Source of the DNA: Streptomyces filipinensis
GTDB taxonomy: Bacteria; Actinomycetota; Actinomycetes; Streptomycetales; Streptomycetaceae
Assembly (NCBI RefSeq): GCF_014649495.1
Contig: NZ_BMTD01000019.1
Coordinates: 108,506 to 172,505, forward strand
Reading direction: 5' to 3'
DNA: 64,000 nt
The position numbers were made by a program, and so were the translations under genes. How positions within the stretch are numbered: position 1 is the first letter of the stretch; the number at the start of each line of letters is the position of its first letter. The notes below the pieces were generated by a model that did not search any database, had not been told where the DNA came from, and was given only the letters and a program-made list of their open reading frames with translations. This document shows, piece by piece, positions 50,333 to 59,229 of this stretch.

Positions 50333-51379
50333 ATGTCGAACAACGGGGGAGGAGTGGCCGCCTGGGTGGTGGGCGGCAGCGTTGCCGCGGTCGTCCTGCC
50401 GCTGATCCTCATAGTCGGGGCCAGTGGCAACGGGAGCGGTGACGCCCAGGCCGACGTCAATGGTGTGAGTGGAGGTCTGAAGAGCGGTGCGGTGAAACCC
50501 GAGTACGTTCCGTGGATCCTCAAGTCCGGCGCCCAGTGTGACGTCATCAAGCCGGCTGTCATCGCCGCCCAGATAGAGGCCGAGTCAGGCTGGCGCCCTG
50601 ACGCGGTGTCGCCGGTGGGGGCTCAAGGCCTGTCACAGTTCATGCCCGGCACCTGGACGACCTGGGGCAAGGACGAGGACGGCAACGGTGTCGCCTCGCC
50701 CTTCGACGCCGCCGACGCGATCATGGCGCAGGGGCGCTACGACTGTTTTCTCGCCAAGGACGTCGAAGGATACAAGGCACACGGAGAGGCATCCGGGGAG
50801 ACGTTGGATCTGGCACTGGCGGCGTACAACGCGGGGCCGGACCGGATCCGGCAGTTCCACGGCATGCCGCCGTACACCGAGACGCAGAACTATGTTGTCC
50901 GAATCAAGTCGCTGATACCCAAGTACGAGTCGGTCGGCGACACGCAGGGCGGCGGCAAGTTGCCCGACGGCCAGAGGATGGCGATGCCGCTGAGCGGAAA
51001 CCCGCCGGTCACCTCGCCGTTCGGAATGCGAATGCACCCCATCCTGCATGTGTGGAAGCTGCACACCGGCATCGACTTCGGCGTGCCGGCCGGCACGCCG
51101 TTCCTCGCGGCCCGGGACGGCAAGGTGACGTCCGCGGGCTGGGCCAACGGCTACGGAAACCGCGTGGTGATCTCACACGGCACCATCGACGGCAAGCAGA
51201 TCTCCACGACGTACAACCACATGTCGGCCATCAGCGTCTCCGTGGGACAGCAGGTCAGGGTCGGACAGCAGGTCGGAGCGGTGGGCTCCACCGGCTTCTC
51301 GACCGGTCCGCACGCCCACTTCGAGGTCATGGTGAACGGGCAATATGTGGATCCCGCACCGTGGCTGGGACTGAAGTGA
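50333..51379 (+). CDS. VirB1-like lytic transglycosylase with M23 peptidase domain
   Basis: A 348-residue cell-wall enzyme anchored by one N-terminal membrane segment (residues about 13-32). An SLT domain follows: the catalytic Glu is in AAQIEAESGWRPDAVSP, with GAQGLSQFMPGTW and LALAAYNAGPDRI. The C-terminal half is an M23 endopeptidase: zinc ligands are in HTGIDFGV and the HAHFEV end (GFSTGPHAHFEV). The two domains would open both glycan and peptide bonds so that the secretion apparatus can cross the wall. Start ATG 50333 follows GGGGGAGCGG. Confidence 0.9.
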   Translation: MSNNGGGVAAWVVGGSVAAVVLPLILIVGASGNGSGDAQADVNGVSGGLKSGAVKPEYVPWILKSGAQCDVIKPAVIAAQIEAESGWRPDAVSPVGAQGLSQFMPGTWTTWGKDEDGNGVASPFDAADAIMAQGRYDCFLAKDVEGYKAHGEASGETLDLALAAYNAGPDRIRQFHGMPPYTETQNYVVRIKSLIPKYESVGDTQGGGKLPDGQRMAMPLSGNPPVTSPFGMRMHPILHVWKLHTGIDFGVPAGTPFLAARDGKVTSAGWANGYGNRVVISHGTIDGKQISTTYNHMSAISVSVGQQVRVGQQVGAVGSTGFSTGPHAHFEVMVNGQYVDPAPWLGLK

Positions 51380-51398
51380 CGGGACAGGAGGCGAGGAG

Positions 51399-52106
51399 AT
51401 GATGAGGACACGCTTCGCAGGAGCCGGGCAGCGCTCGGTGGCTGGCCTGCTCACAGCTGTCTCCGGCTTCGCCCTGTTGTCGGCGTGTGGACTGCCCGAC
51501 CACCGCGTGGACGACGCTAAGCACGGTGCTACGGCGTCGGCGGGACCCTCCTTCGTCCCCAAGGCCCCCGTGCCGTCCGGTAAGGCCCTGGGCCCCGACG
51601 CGCATGTCGCGCACCCGGGCAACGTGAACGGCACCGACGCCAGTGTCGTGGCCAAAGCATGGGCCGAACTGGCATACAGCTACGACACCAAGTACGACAC
51701 CAGCCCACACGACGCGGTGCTCCGCGCCTCCCGTTGGTTCACGGAACGCAAGGCGGCCGATGAGCGCCAGTACCAACCCGCGAGCGGCCCCGGGGTCGAA
51801 TGGAACACCTGGGCCAAGCACCACGCCTGGACCACCGTGACCGTGAGCAGCGAACTGGAGGACGACGCGCCGCGGGACAGCAAGACGGTCGCCTACCGGT
51901 CCCTCGTCGTGCGCGGGACCGCGCACGGCCGGGACGGCTGGACCGGCACCGGACCGCGGCTGAATGCCTACGTCAAGCTGGTACGTTCAGTCGCCGGGGC
52001 ACCATGGCGCGTGGACGACGTGATGGTCGTCGTGGCCGCGACACCGCCGAGCGCTGATACGTCGCCGGCGTCCGCCGGCTCGTCCTCCGACTCTTCCGCC
52101 CAGTGA
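51399..52106 (+). CDS. Lipoprotein, VirB8-like NTF2 fold (tentative)
   Basis: A 235-residue lipoprotein: signal MMRTRFAGAGQRSVAGLL..ALLSACG with lipobox LLSAC near residue 30. The mature part has KAWAELAYSYDTKYDTSPHDAVLRASRWFT and ends in a strand pattern AYVKLVRSVAGAPWRVDDVMVVV, compatible with a cystatin/NTF2-like conjugation protein. No enzyme motif is seen. The second ATG at 51402 is also a possible start. It lies 19 bases after the VirB1/M23 gene. Confidence 0.75.
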   Translation: MMRTRFAGAGQRSVAGLLTAVSGFALLSACGLPDHRVDDAKHGATASAGPSFVPKAPVPSGKALGPDAHVAHPGNVNGTDASVVAKAWAELAYSYDTKYDTSPHDAVLRASRWFTERKAADERQYQPASGPGVEWNTWAKHHAWTTVTVSSELEDDAPRDSKTVAYRSLVVRGTAHGRDGWTGTGPRLNAYVKLVRSVAGAPWRVDDVMVVVAATPPSADTSPASAGSSSDSSAQ

Positions 52107-52114
52107 GGTAACCG

Positions 52115-53374
52115 ATGTCCAGATTCAGTCGCAGCGGTCGTAAGCGGCAGAAGGACGGGCCTGGACAGGAACAGCCGTCCTCACCCGGGCTGCGCCCCAT
52201 GGAGGTTCACGTCTCGGCCGACGGAAGTGCCACGGTGGGAGGCCTGCCGGTGACCGCGGGACCCGGCGAGACCACCCAGGACGCGGTGCTGAACTACCTG
52301 CACCGCCTGGTGCTCGCGACCGGGTACGCGGTTGCCGCGACGGTTCACGACGAGCGGATCGGGTACAGCACGCCGATCCAGGTCGCGGCCGACGGCTCAA
52401 GCGCTTTCGCGGGAGAGCCGGTCCTGCTGGCCGGGCCGATCTCGCTGACCACGGCCGGCGCGCCGGCGATGTCTCAGGCCGCGACACCCGCTGCGGCAGT
52501 GCCAGCCGCCGTACCGGATGATCCGCACCCCGGGCCGGGCAAGGCGACGCGTGTCCTGCGGGCCGTGCCGGATCCGGCGCCCGAGCAGTCCGTGGCGGAA
52601 GCAGACACAGGAGCCCCAGCGGCATCCCCCGTGGCCCCGCAGCCCGTTCCTTACGGCGCGGCCGCCGAGACCACGGCGTTCGCGCAGGCCGATCCGCTGG
52701 CGCAGGCGGCCCCTCCCGGGCCCGCTCCAGCGCCCGCCGAGGCGGCGATGCCCGCGCAAGCGGCCCCTGCTGCCCAGGTCACTTCCGCGCAGGCCGCCTC
52801 GCTCGCACCCGTGGGAGCGCCGGTCGCGCACGCCGCAACGCCGCCCCCGCAGGATGCCGTGCCCGCAGGGGCCACGGCCCCGTCGCTCCTCGCGGAGCCG
52901 GTCCGCCGGATCAACGAGGCGGTCGGCATGGGCCGGATCGAGTCGGCCGCGGCGATGGCGGAGCAGACCATCGCGTCGGCCGCGCAGGCGCTGGGCGCAG
53001 ACCACCCGGAAGTGCTGCAACTGCGCGAACTGGCCGCGTACATCGCCTTCCTGGCGGGTGACGCGCGCCGCTCCTTCGCCCTGTCCATGGAGGTCGCCCA
53101 GATCCGCCGACGCCACAACGACGAGCGGGCCCTGACCAACGTGCAGAGCGCCGCCGCGGCTTGGCGTGGTGTGCGCGATCCCGCGCTGGGACTGGCCCTA
53201 GGCCAGGAACTGATCGCCCTGTGGGGCGAACTGGCCGCCGGCGGCGGCCCCGCGGCAGCCGATCCCGCGCAACTCGAGGCGGCTCGCGCCCGTATGGGCC
53301 GCCTCGCCGAACGTGCTCGCGCACGGTCCACCGCTCAGACACCGACGGGAACCCCCCATGCCCAGGGCCGTTGA
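52115..53374 (+). CDS. TPR-domain protein with Ala/Pro linker, copy 1
   Basis: A 419-residue protein of three parts. Residues 28-105 form an alpha/beta domain (MEVHVSADGSATVGGLPV .. QDAVLNYLHRLV). Residues about 115-255 are a low-complexity Ala/Pro linker. Residues 265-405 are helical tetratricopeptide-like repeats (RINEAVGMGRIESAAAMAE, LRELAAYIAFLAGDARRSF, AAAWRGVRDPALGLALGQE). The copy at 54125 shares both folded ends, while the linker differs. Start ATG 52115 is eight bases after the lipoprotein stop. Confidence 0.8.
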   Translation: MSRFSRSGRKRQKDGPGQEQPSSPGLRPMEVHVSADGSATVGGLPVTAGPGETTQDAVLNYLHRLVLATGYAVAATVHDERIGYSTPIQVAADGSSAFAGEPVLLAGPISLTTAGAPAMSQAATPAAAVPAAVPDDPHPGPGKATRVLRAVPDPAPEQSVAEADTGAPAASPVAPQPVPYGAAAETTAFAQADPLAQAAPPGPAPAPAEAAMPAQAAPAAQVTSAQAASLAPVGAPVAHAATPPPQDAVPAGATAPSLLAEPVRRINEAVGMGRIESAAAMAEQTIASAAQALGADHPEVLQLRELAAYIAFLAGDARRSFALSMEVAQIRRRHNDERALTNVQSAAAAWRGVRDPALGLALGQELIALWGELAAGGGPAAADPAQLEAARARMGRLAERARARSTAQTPTGTPHAQGR

Positions 53375-53981
53375 CCACGTCGGCCCCCCGGGTGGCGAGC
53401 ACACCCGCCGCCGGGCTGAGGCCGCACGCCTGCGCCGCCGCCCCGCCCGGCCGCGGGTCGAGGTGACCGTCAACGAGTTCACCGGGACCGTGAGCTGGCG
53501 CACCCTCTCGGCCAGAACGCCGCTCGCGCCGGGAAACGGCGCCAGGAGGGACCGGCCGGTGGCGCGCACGCCAGAGTCCGCGCCACCCACCCTGCGCGCG
53601 CGGGCGGCCGCGCTGCGTGCCGCGGGATTCGATCCGCAGCGGGTACCCGCACGTGGTGCCGCGCCTGTACCCACACATCCCGCCGCCGTGCGGGCGGCTG
53701 TGGAGACGAGCGCGGCGTCGCTGTCCCCGGAACAGCAGCAGGCCCATCTGGCCCGGGTCGGCATGCTCCGCTCGCAGGTCTCGGGCGATCTCTCCGCCGG
53801 CGCGCGTATGCCGTCGGCCGTGGCGGCCCGGTTGCGTTCCGCGGCGTCACCTGCGCAGCTCCACGCACTGTCGGCGGCGCAGACGGTGTCCCGGCGGACG
53901 GCGTCCCCGGCGGGCGGCCCAGCCACCCCGAACCGTGCCCCCGCGCCGGGCGCTTCGCCGGCCCCCGGCCCGCGGAGGTGA
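53358..53981 (+). CDS. Hypothetical protein between the two TPR genes
   Basis: A 207-residue protein that overlaps the end of TPR copy 1 by 17 bases (start ATG 53358). It is Arg/Ala/Pro-rich, with a possible folded part VEVTVNEFTGTVSWRTLS near residues 34-51 and helices near 110-175 (LSPEQQQAHLARVGMLRSQVSG). The absence of a clear ribosome site and the high-GC background make it less certain than its neighbours. Confidence 0.5.
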   Translation: MPRAVDHVGPPGGEHTRRRAEAARLRRRPARPRVEVTVNEFTGTVSWRTLSARTPLAPGNGARRDRPVARTPESAPPTLRARAAALRAAGFDPQRVPARGAAPVPTHPAAVRAAVETSAASLSPEQQQAHLARVGMLRSQVSGDLSAGARMPSAVAARLRSAASPAQLHALSAAQTVSRRTASPAGGPATPNRAPAPGASPAPGPRR

Positions 53982-54124
53982 CCGCTGCCGGCCGGGCGGC
54001 CTCCGTATCTGGGACGAGCCTGTGACGTCGTGGTTACGCGGGAGCCGTACCCGGGGGACAGACTGGTTGGTACGAGACAAGGGGTGCGACCGGATCGCCA
54101 CGCCGGGGGAGTGAGGGAAAACCG

Positions 54125-55306
54125 ATGGCCCGACTCAGCTTCGAGAAGAAGCGGGTGCAGCAGCCCGCGGTGCATCCGGCGGCGGTGGCCGTGCGGGTGT
54201 TCGGCGCGGGAGGCGCGTCGGTGGGCGGAACGTCGGTGATCGCGGCGCCGGGCGAGGAGATCCAGCAGGCCGTCCTCAACCACCTCCAGCGCCTGGCCAT
54301 CAGCCTCGGCGCCCCCATACGCGCCACCATCCACGACGACCGCACCGGCTGTGTGGTCCCCCTGGAGGTCTCGGCGGACGGCTCCAGCCGGGTCACGGGA
54401 CGGGCCGTACGGGTGGCCGCGGCGCACAAGGCGAACGCGGCGAGCGGCGCGGGCGCGGTGAACGTGGCGGCACCCGTCGGCGTGGCCGCGGCGGGCGCGG
54501 CCGACGTGGTGTCACCGGCAGGCGTGGCTGCGGCGGACCGCGCTCGGGACGTGCCGCTTGTGGAGGAGCCGGAGCCCCTGCCGGCGTGGATGGTGCACGT
54601 GCCGACGGGACAGTTCGGTCCCGCGCCGGTCATGCCGGTCGAGGAGGCGCCGGAGTCCGGGCCGGGGCCTAGGGCCGACGCCCCCGCTCCCTCGGCCTCC
54701 ACGGCGTACGCACTCCCGGCCTCCACCCTCATGGCCTCCCTCGCCGACCCTGCCCCCGCCCCCACCCACACTCCCGCCCGCGGGTTCGACGCCGTTGCCG
54801 AGGAGGTGCTCGGAGACGGGCCCGTGACCGAGACCGCGGAGGGGGCCGAGCTGCTCACCGAGCCGATGACGCGGATCAACGAAGCCGTGCGGGCCGGCCG
54901 TATCGAGGCGGCGGCGGAACTCGCCGACCGTACGGTCACCGAGGCGTCCACCGTGCTGGGCCCCCGCCATGCCGAGGTGCTGCATCTGCGGGAACTGGCC
55001 GCGTACATCGCCTACTTGGGGGGCGACACGGCCCGTGCCTTCCAGCTGTCCCTGGACCTCGCCCGGCTGCGCCGGCAGGAGCGGTACGCCGAGGCCGCCT
55101 ACGGCAACGTGCTGAGCGCGGCGACCGCGTGGCGCGCGGTCCGTGATCCCGAGGAGGGACTGCGGCTGGGCCGGGACCTGATCGAGCTGTGGACGGAGCT
55201 CACGACTGAGCCGGGCCCCGCCGCGGAGGACCTGCGTCCGCTGGAGTCGGCCCGCGCCCGCATGGTCCGCCTGACCGACCGGGCGGCCCGCGCCACGCAG
55301 CAGTAG
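54125..55306 (+). CDS. TPR-domain protein with Ala/Pro linker, copy 2
   Basis: A 393-residue paralogue of the protein at 52115, with the same N-terminal domain (VRVFGAGGASVGG .. QQAVLNHLQRLA .. PLEVSADGSS), a different Ala/Val-rich linker (residues about 105-235), and the same C-terminal repeats (RINEAVRAGRIEAAAELAD, LRELAAYIAYLGGDTARAF, TAWRAVRDPEEGLRLGRD). Start ATG 54125 follows GGGGGAGTGAGGG. It is the last gene of the rightward T4SS-like group and ends convergently with the VOC gene. Confidence 0.82.
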   Translation: MARLSFEKKRVQQPAVHPAAVAVRVFGAGGASVGGTSVIAAPGEEIQQAVLNHLQRLAISLGAPIRATIHDDRTGCVVPLEVSADGSSRVTGRAVRVAAAHKANAASGAGAVNVAAPVGVAAAGAADVVSPAGVAAADRARDVPLVEEPEPLPAWMVHVPTGQFGPAPVMPVEEAPESGPGPRADAPAPSASTAYALPASTLMASLADPAPAPTHTPARGFDAVAEEVLGDGPVTETAEGAELLTEPMTRINEAVRAGRIEAAAELADRTVTEASTVLGPRHAEVLHLRELAAYIAYLGGDTARAFQLSLDLARLRRQERYAEAAYGNVLSAATAWRAVRDPEEGLRLGRDLIELWTELTTEPGPAAEDLRPLESARARMVRLTDRAARATQQ

Positions 55307-55326
55307 CCGGGCGGCAGGGCCACGGG

Positions 55327-55806
55327 CTACTGCACGCAGAACTCGTTGTCCTCCGGGTCCGCCATCAGCACCCACTCACCCGCGGGTTCCTTCACCTCGC
55401 GCAGCACCCGCGCGCCCAGCGCCTCCAGTCGTGCCACCTCGCTCGCGCGCCGCTCGGCACCGGCGTGCACATCGAGATGGAGCCGGTTCTTCCCCGTCTT
55501 CGCCTCGGGCACGCGCTGGAACAGCAGCCGCCGTCCGAGGCCGGTACCGGTCTGCGGGTCGTACGGGTCGTCGGGATGCCGTACGGCGACGAGGTCACGG
55601 AAGGCGGGCCGGCCGTGGTACTCGACGGTGGCCTCGCCGGGCAACGCGCCCTGGTCCAGCAGTCGCTCGATCAGGGCGCTGTTGTCCTCGGCCGTGTAGT
55701 GCAGCGCGGCGGCCCAGAAGTCGGCCTGCTCGTGCGGGTCGGAGGCGTCGATGACGAGCTTCCAGTGCAGCGGGACGGGGGACTCGGCGGGTGTCTGCGT
55801 CGACAT
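55327..55806 (-). CDS. VOC-family (Glyoxalase_6-like) protein
   Basis: A 159-residue protein with the two beta-alpha-beta modules of the vicinal oxygen chelate fold. WKLVIDASDPHEQADFWAAAL begins the first module, and NRLHLDVHAGAERRASEVARLEALGARVL with the final ADPEDNEFCV begins and closes the second, as in the Glyoxalase_6 family. Metal use and substrate are unknown. Start ATG 55806. Confidence 0.88.
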   Translation of the reverse strand: MSTQTPAESPVPLHWKLVIDASDPHEQADFWAAALHYTAEDNSALIERLLDQGALPGEATVEYHGRPAFRDLVAVRHPDDPYDPQTGTGLGRRLLFQRVPEAKTGKNRLHLDVHAGAERRASEVARLEALGARVLREVKEPAGEWVLMADPEDNEFCVQ

Positions 55807-55877
55807 GGTGGTCAACGTAACAGCGACTCGGGGTGCTTGCGGCTTCGATCCGGGCGACCGTCTGGATGCTTCTCGAC

Positions 55878-56471
55878 CTAGGGTTGGACTCCGTTCCACC
55901 GCATGACGTTCTGGAACAGCTGAGCCTGCTCGATCGCGTCGTCCAGCGCATTGTGCGTATGAGGGTGCGAAGAGAGCAGATGCCGGGGCATCGAGCGCTT
56001 CGTCGACGCAGTGATCGGCGAGGCGGACTTGGCCGCGTACAGGGTCTTGAGATCCAGGCAGCGGGAATGACCAAAGGGGGAGCCATTGCTGGCGAATTGC
56101 ATGAAGTACCAGTACATCCACATCCAGTCGTAGCCCAGCGGGTAGGCGACGAACACCGGAGTGGCGGACAGTTCGTCCGAGACGGCCGCGAGCCAGTCGG
56201 CCGCAGCGTTCATGGCCTGGGCGGGGGTCTGTCCCTCCCGGGCCAGTCTGCCGCGATCCAAGCCGCTGACCGCCAGTGCCTCCGGATCGTAGTCGTCGCT
56301 GATCGGTTTTAGTTCCGCATAGAAAGTACGCTCGGTCGGGTCGCTTACGTGGAACCCTGCGCCGTCGTGGACACCCGCGACCGCCAGGCCGAAGCTGGAC
56401 ATCGAGAACGGTCCCGGCACCGGGCCGTCGGCCTCGACGTCGGCCGAAACGTAAAATTCCACTTTAGTCAT
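55878..56471 (-). CDS. DEDD-family 3'-5' exonuclease-like protein
   Basis: A 197-residue exonuclease-like protein. Exo I is VSADVEADGP (Asp/Glu pair), and Exo III is in THNALDDAIEQA (His plus Asp, four residues apart), which fits the DEDDh class. Long insertions are present between. The nucleic acid substrate is unknown. Start ATG 56471 overlaps the stop of a small upstream frame (ATGA), so the two may be expressed together. Confidence 0.8.
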   Translation of the reverse strand: MTKVEFYVSADVEADGPVPGPFSMSSFGLAVAGVHDGAGFHVSDPTERTFYAELKPISDDYDPEALAVSGLDRGRLAREGQTPAQAMNAAADWLAAVSDELSATPVFVAYPLGYDWMWMYWYFMQFASNGSPFGHSRCLDLKTLYAAKSASPITASTKRSMPRHLLSSHPHTHNALDDAIEQAQLFQNVMRWNGVQP

Positions 56472-56671
56472 CGCTCTCCTTTGTGAAGTTCACACGGGGA
56501 ACCGAGAAGTGAGATCCCGATTTCCAGCGTGATCGTCTGTTCGATGGCTGCGGCGACGACCAGATGGACCGTGACCGTGCCGTCGCCCGGGGCGTACACG
56601 TGTTGTACGGCGAGGTTGGCGTTCGCCGTCCGTCCGGGCACGTTGGGACGGAGGACGAATGTACTGGTCAT
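56468..56671 (-). CDS. Small hypothetical protein upstream of the exonuclease
   Basis: A 67-residue frame (MTSTFVLRPNVPGRTANANL...) coupled to the exonuclease by an ATGA overlap; a GGAG lies about 12 bases before its start. The sequence has alternating hydrophobic residues (GTVTVHLVVAAAIEQ) consistent with a small beta-rich domain. It may be the intact C-terminal end of the broken gene upstream, as both use the same frame. Confidence 0.45.
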   Translation of the reverse strand: MTSTFVLRPNVPGRTANANLAVQHVYAPGDGTVTVHLVVAAAIEQTITLEIGISLLGSPCELHKGER

Positions 56672-57099
56672 TCGTTTGGCTCCAGACTGGTGTGGCGGTT
56701 CTTGAAGAATTTCCTCAGCTCCCGGACCGTCAGGGGCTCCGGATGATTGAAGTGGCAGCCGCGGGGTCTCCTTCTCCAGGATCGGAGCCCACGCCGTCTC
56801 GCTCTTGCCCGGACCGCGGAACACGGGCGTGTCGGGCGAGAAGCCGCCTACGGGTAGTTCGGACGTCACCGTGAGGACGGTGAATTCGCCAGTCGGACCT
56901 CGGGTGTGATGTCGCTGCGGACGCGGGCGGGCACGGCGGTGACCGGGATGCGGCGGCGGCTGAGGGAGCCGTAGACGGCCGCGTACGCGGAGGAGGCGGC
57001 GTCGCCGTACTGCAATGTCTGGTTGCGGTAGGCCGCGTTCGGCCCCATCGCCCCCGTCGCCGCCCAGGCGGCGGCTGCTGCCGGCTGTGCCAAGTCCAT
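56672..57099 (-). pseudogene. Frameshifted remnant upstream of the exonuclease module
   Basis: Two frames with natural-looking protein meet: MDLAQPAAAAAWAAT..VPARVRSDITPEVR from 57099 (phase 1, ends at 56866) and TGEFTVLTVTSELPVGGFSPD..SETAWAPILEKE (phase 2, entering near 56885 and running on to 56468). One base inserted or deleted near 56885-56895 would join them into one protein of about 210 residues. I cannot name the family. Either a true pseudogene or a sequence error. Confidence 0.5.
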
Positions 57100-57213
57100 C
57101 GCGCCGTCGCCCGATCCCCGTAACGCTGTCGCCTTGTCGCCCTGCGTTCAAGGCAGTTGATCAGCCTAGTGCACGGTGCTGGCAACCCGTACGCGCTGAG
57201 GGTGTGGCGGGGG

Positions 57214-58164
57214 CTAGGCCTCCACAGGTGTCGCGCCGGGTGTGTCCACCCGGGGTACCTCCACAGGCTTCCTCGGTCCGCGTGCGGAGCGCAGTGCGTC
57301 GCCCGTGAGCAGGAGCAGCGCCAGCCAGACCAGCGCGAAGCCGGCCCAGCGCTCGGGTGGCATGGCTTCGTGGAAGTACAGGACGCCGAGCAGGAACTGG
57401 AAGACGGGGGCCAGGTACTGCAGCAGGCCCAGGGTGGACAGCGGCACGCGGATCGCCGCCGCGCCGAAGCAGACCAGGGGGAGGGCGGTGACGAGGCCGG
57501 TGGAGGCGAGCAGGGCGGCGTGTCCGGCGCTGCCGTTCAGGAAGCTCGCGTCGCCGTGCGCGCCGAGCCACAGCAGATAGCCGAGGGCGGGCAGGAACTG
57601 GATCGCGGTCTCGGCGGCCAGCGACTCGACGCCGCCGAGGTCGACCTTCTTCTTGACCAGGCCGTAGGTGCCGAAGGAGAAGGCGAGGACGAGCGAGATC
57701 CACGGCGGGCGGCCGTAGCCGACGGTCAGGACGACGACGGCGGCGAGACCGGTCGCGACCGCCGCCCACTGCACGGGCCGCAGGCGCTCCTTCAGCAGCA
57801 GCACGCCCATCGCGATGGTCACCAGCGGGTTGATGAAGTACCCGAGGGCGGCCTCGACCACGTGCCCGGAGTTCACGGACCAGATGTAGAGGCCCCAGTT
57901 CACGGTGATGAAGGCGGCGGCCACGGCGACGAGCCCGAGCCGGCGCGGCTGGCGCAGCAGTTGTCCGGCCCAGGACCAGCGCCGTACGAAGAGCAGGGCG
58001 ACGGCGACGACGACCAGGGACCACACCATGCGATGGGCGAGGATCTCCATCGCCCCGGCGGGCTTCATCAGGGGCCAGAACAGGGGCACCAGGCCCCACA
58101 TGCCGTAGGCGGCGAAGCCGTTCAGCAGGCCTATGCGGTGCTCACCCTTGGACGTCCCGGCCAC
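57214..58164 (-). CDS. rarD: EamA-family transporter RarD
   Basis: A 316-residue drug/metabolite transporter with ten membrane helices. The N-terminal GLLNGFAAYGMWGLVPLFWP and LAHRMVWSLVVVA are signature segments of RarD, and the second EamA repeat starts around YGLVKKKVDLGG. The transported compound is unknown. Start GTG 58164 has AAGGAGGGGCC upstream; an in-frame ATG at 58275 adds an Arg-rich stretch without family match and is not used. Confidence 0.92.
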   Translation of the reverse strand: MAGTSKGEHRIGLLNGFAAYGMWGLVPLFWPLMKPAGAMEILAHRMVWSLVVVAVALLFVRRWSWAGQLLRQPRRLGLVAVAAAFITVNWGLYIWSVNSGHVVEAALGYFINPLVTIAMGVLLLKERLRPVQWAAVATGLAAVVVLTVGYGRPPWISLVLAFSFGTYGLVKKKVDLGGVESLAAETAIQFLPALGYLLWLGAHGDASFLNGSAGHAALLASTGLVTALPLVCFGAAAIRVPLSTLGLLQYLAPVFQFLLGVLYFHEAMPPERWAGFALVWLALLLLTGDALRSARGPRKPVEVPRVDTPGATPVEA

Positions 58165-58299
58165 GGCCCCTCCTTGTCGCCACGCCGCACGCGGGAGCCC
58201 GTCCCACCCACGCACGCCAGAACGAAGGTAGCGCCGAGCGCCCTCGCTGTCATGCCCGTATCGCCATACGGTCATGACAGGCGAGGGTGCCGGGTCGGA

Positions 58300-59154
58300 T
58301 CAGCCCTTGAGCGCGGCGGTGATCGCCTCGGCGAGCGGCGTGGCCGGGCGGCCGGTCAGACGGGCCAGGTCGCCGCTGGTGATCACCAGCTCGCCCTTCT
58401 CGATGGAGGCGTCCACGCCGGCCAGGATCGCGGCCAGCGGGCCGGGCAGCCCGGCACCGGTCAGGATGCCGGTGAGGGCCTCACCGGAGACCGGGGTGTA
58501 GGCGATCTCCCGGCCGGTCCGACGGCTCAGCTCGGCCGCGTACTCGGCGAAGCCCCACGCCTCGTCGCCGCCCAGCTCGTACGTCGTGTTCTCGTGGCCC
58601 TCGCCGGTCAGCACCGCGACCGCGGCGGCCGCGTAGTCGGCGCGCGCCGCCGAGGAGACGCGGCCGTCGCCGGCGGCCTGGACCACCGCACCGTGCTCCA
58701 GCACAGGCGCCAGGTTCTCGGTGTAGTTCTCGTGGTACCAGCCGTTGCGCAGCAGGCTGTACGGCAGGCCGGAGGCGAGCAGCACCTCCTCCGTCGCCCG
58801 GTGGTCGTCCGCCAGCGCCGCCGTGAGACCGCCCGGGGCGCTGGTGTACGCGAGCAGTGCCACGCCGGCCGCCTTCGCGGCGTCGATGACGACCGTGTGC
58901 TGCCGCACCCGGCCCTTGTCGAACTCGTTGCCGGAGATCAGCAGGACCTTGTCGCCGGCGGCGAACAGGCCCTCGAAGGTCTCGGGCGCGTTGTAGTCGG
59001 CGACGGCCAGCCGCACCCCGCGGGCCGCGAGGTCGGCGGCCTTCGCCTCGTCCCGCACGACCGCGGTGACCTGCTCCGCCGGAACCTTCTCCAGCAGCTG
59101 CTGCACGACGTGCCGGCCGAGGTGTCCGGTGGCTCCGGTGACGACGATGCTCAT
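58300..59154 (-). CDS. NmrA-like NAD(P)-binding protein (QorB-like)
   Basis: A 284-residue atypical short-chain dehydrogenase. The dinucleotide-binding loop is VVTGATGHLGRHVVQQLLE (residues 4-22), and PYSLLRNGWYHENYTE with YELGGDEAWGFAEYAAEL is characteristic of QorB/NmrA-like quinone reductases. It is divergent from an HxlR regulator 102 bases away, an arrangement known for quinone-responsive QorR/QorB pairs. Start ATG 59154. Confidence 0.9.
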   Translation of the reverse strand: MSIVVTGATGHLGRHVVQQLLEKVPAEQVTAVVRDEAKAADLAARGVRLAVADYNAPETFEGLFAAGDKVLLISGNEFDKGRVRQHTVVIDAAKAAGVALLAYTSAPGGLTAALADDHRATEEVLLASGLPYSLLRNGWYHENYTENLAPVLEHGAVVQAAGDGRVSSAARADYAAAAVAVLTGEGHENTTYELGGDEAWGFAEYAAELSRRTGREIAYTPVSGEALTGILTGAGLPGPLAAILAGVDASIEKGELVITSGDLARLTGRPATPLAEAITAALKG

Positions 59155-59229
59155 GGTGGGGAACTCCTTGGGGGATGGCGTGTGTCCGCGTATGGCACTC
59201 ACCCTAGGAGGGGCGCTAACTGTGCGACA

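Noticed and set aside
38193..55306. The secretion-like locus as an integrated conjugative element with tRNA attachment sites.
   Set aside because: No tRNA gene, direct repeat pair, integrase, excisionase or relaxase was found in the window.
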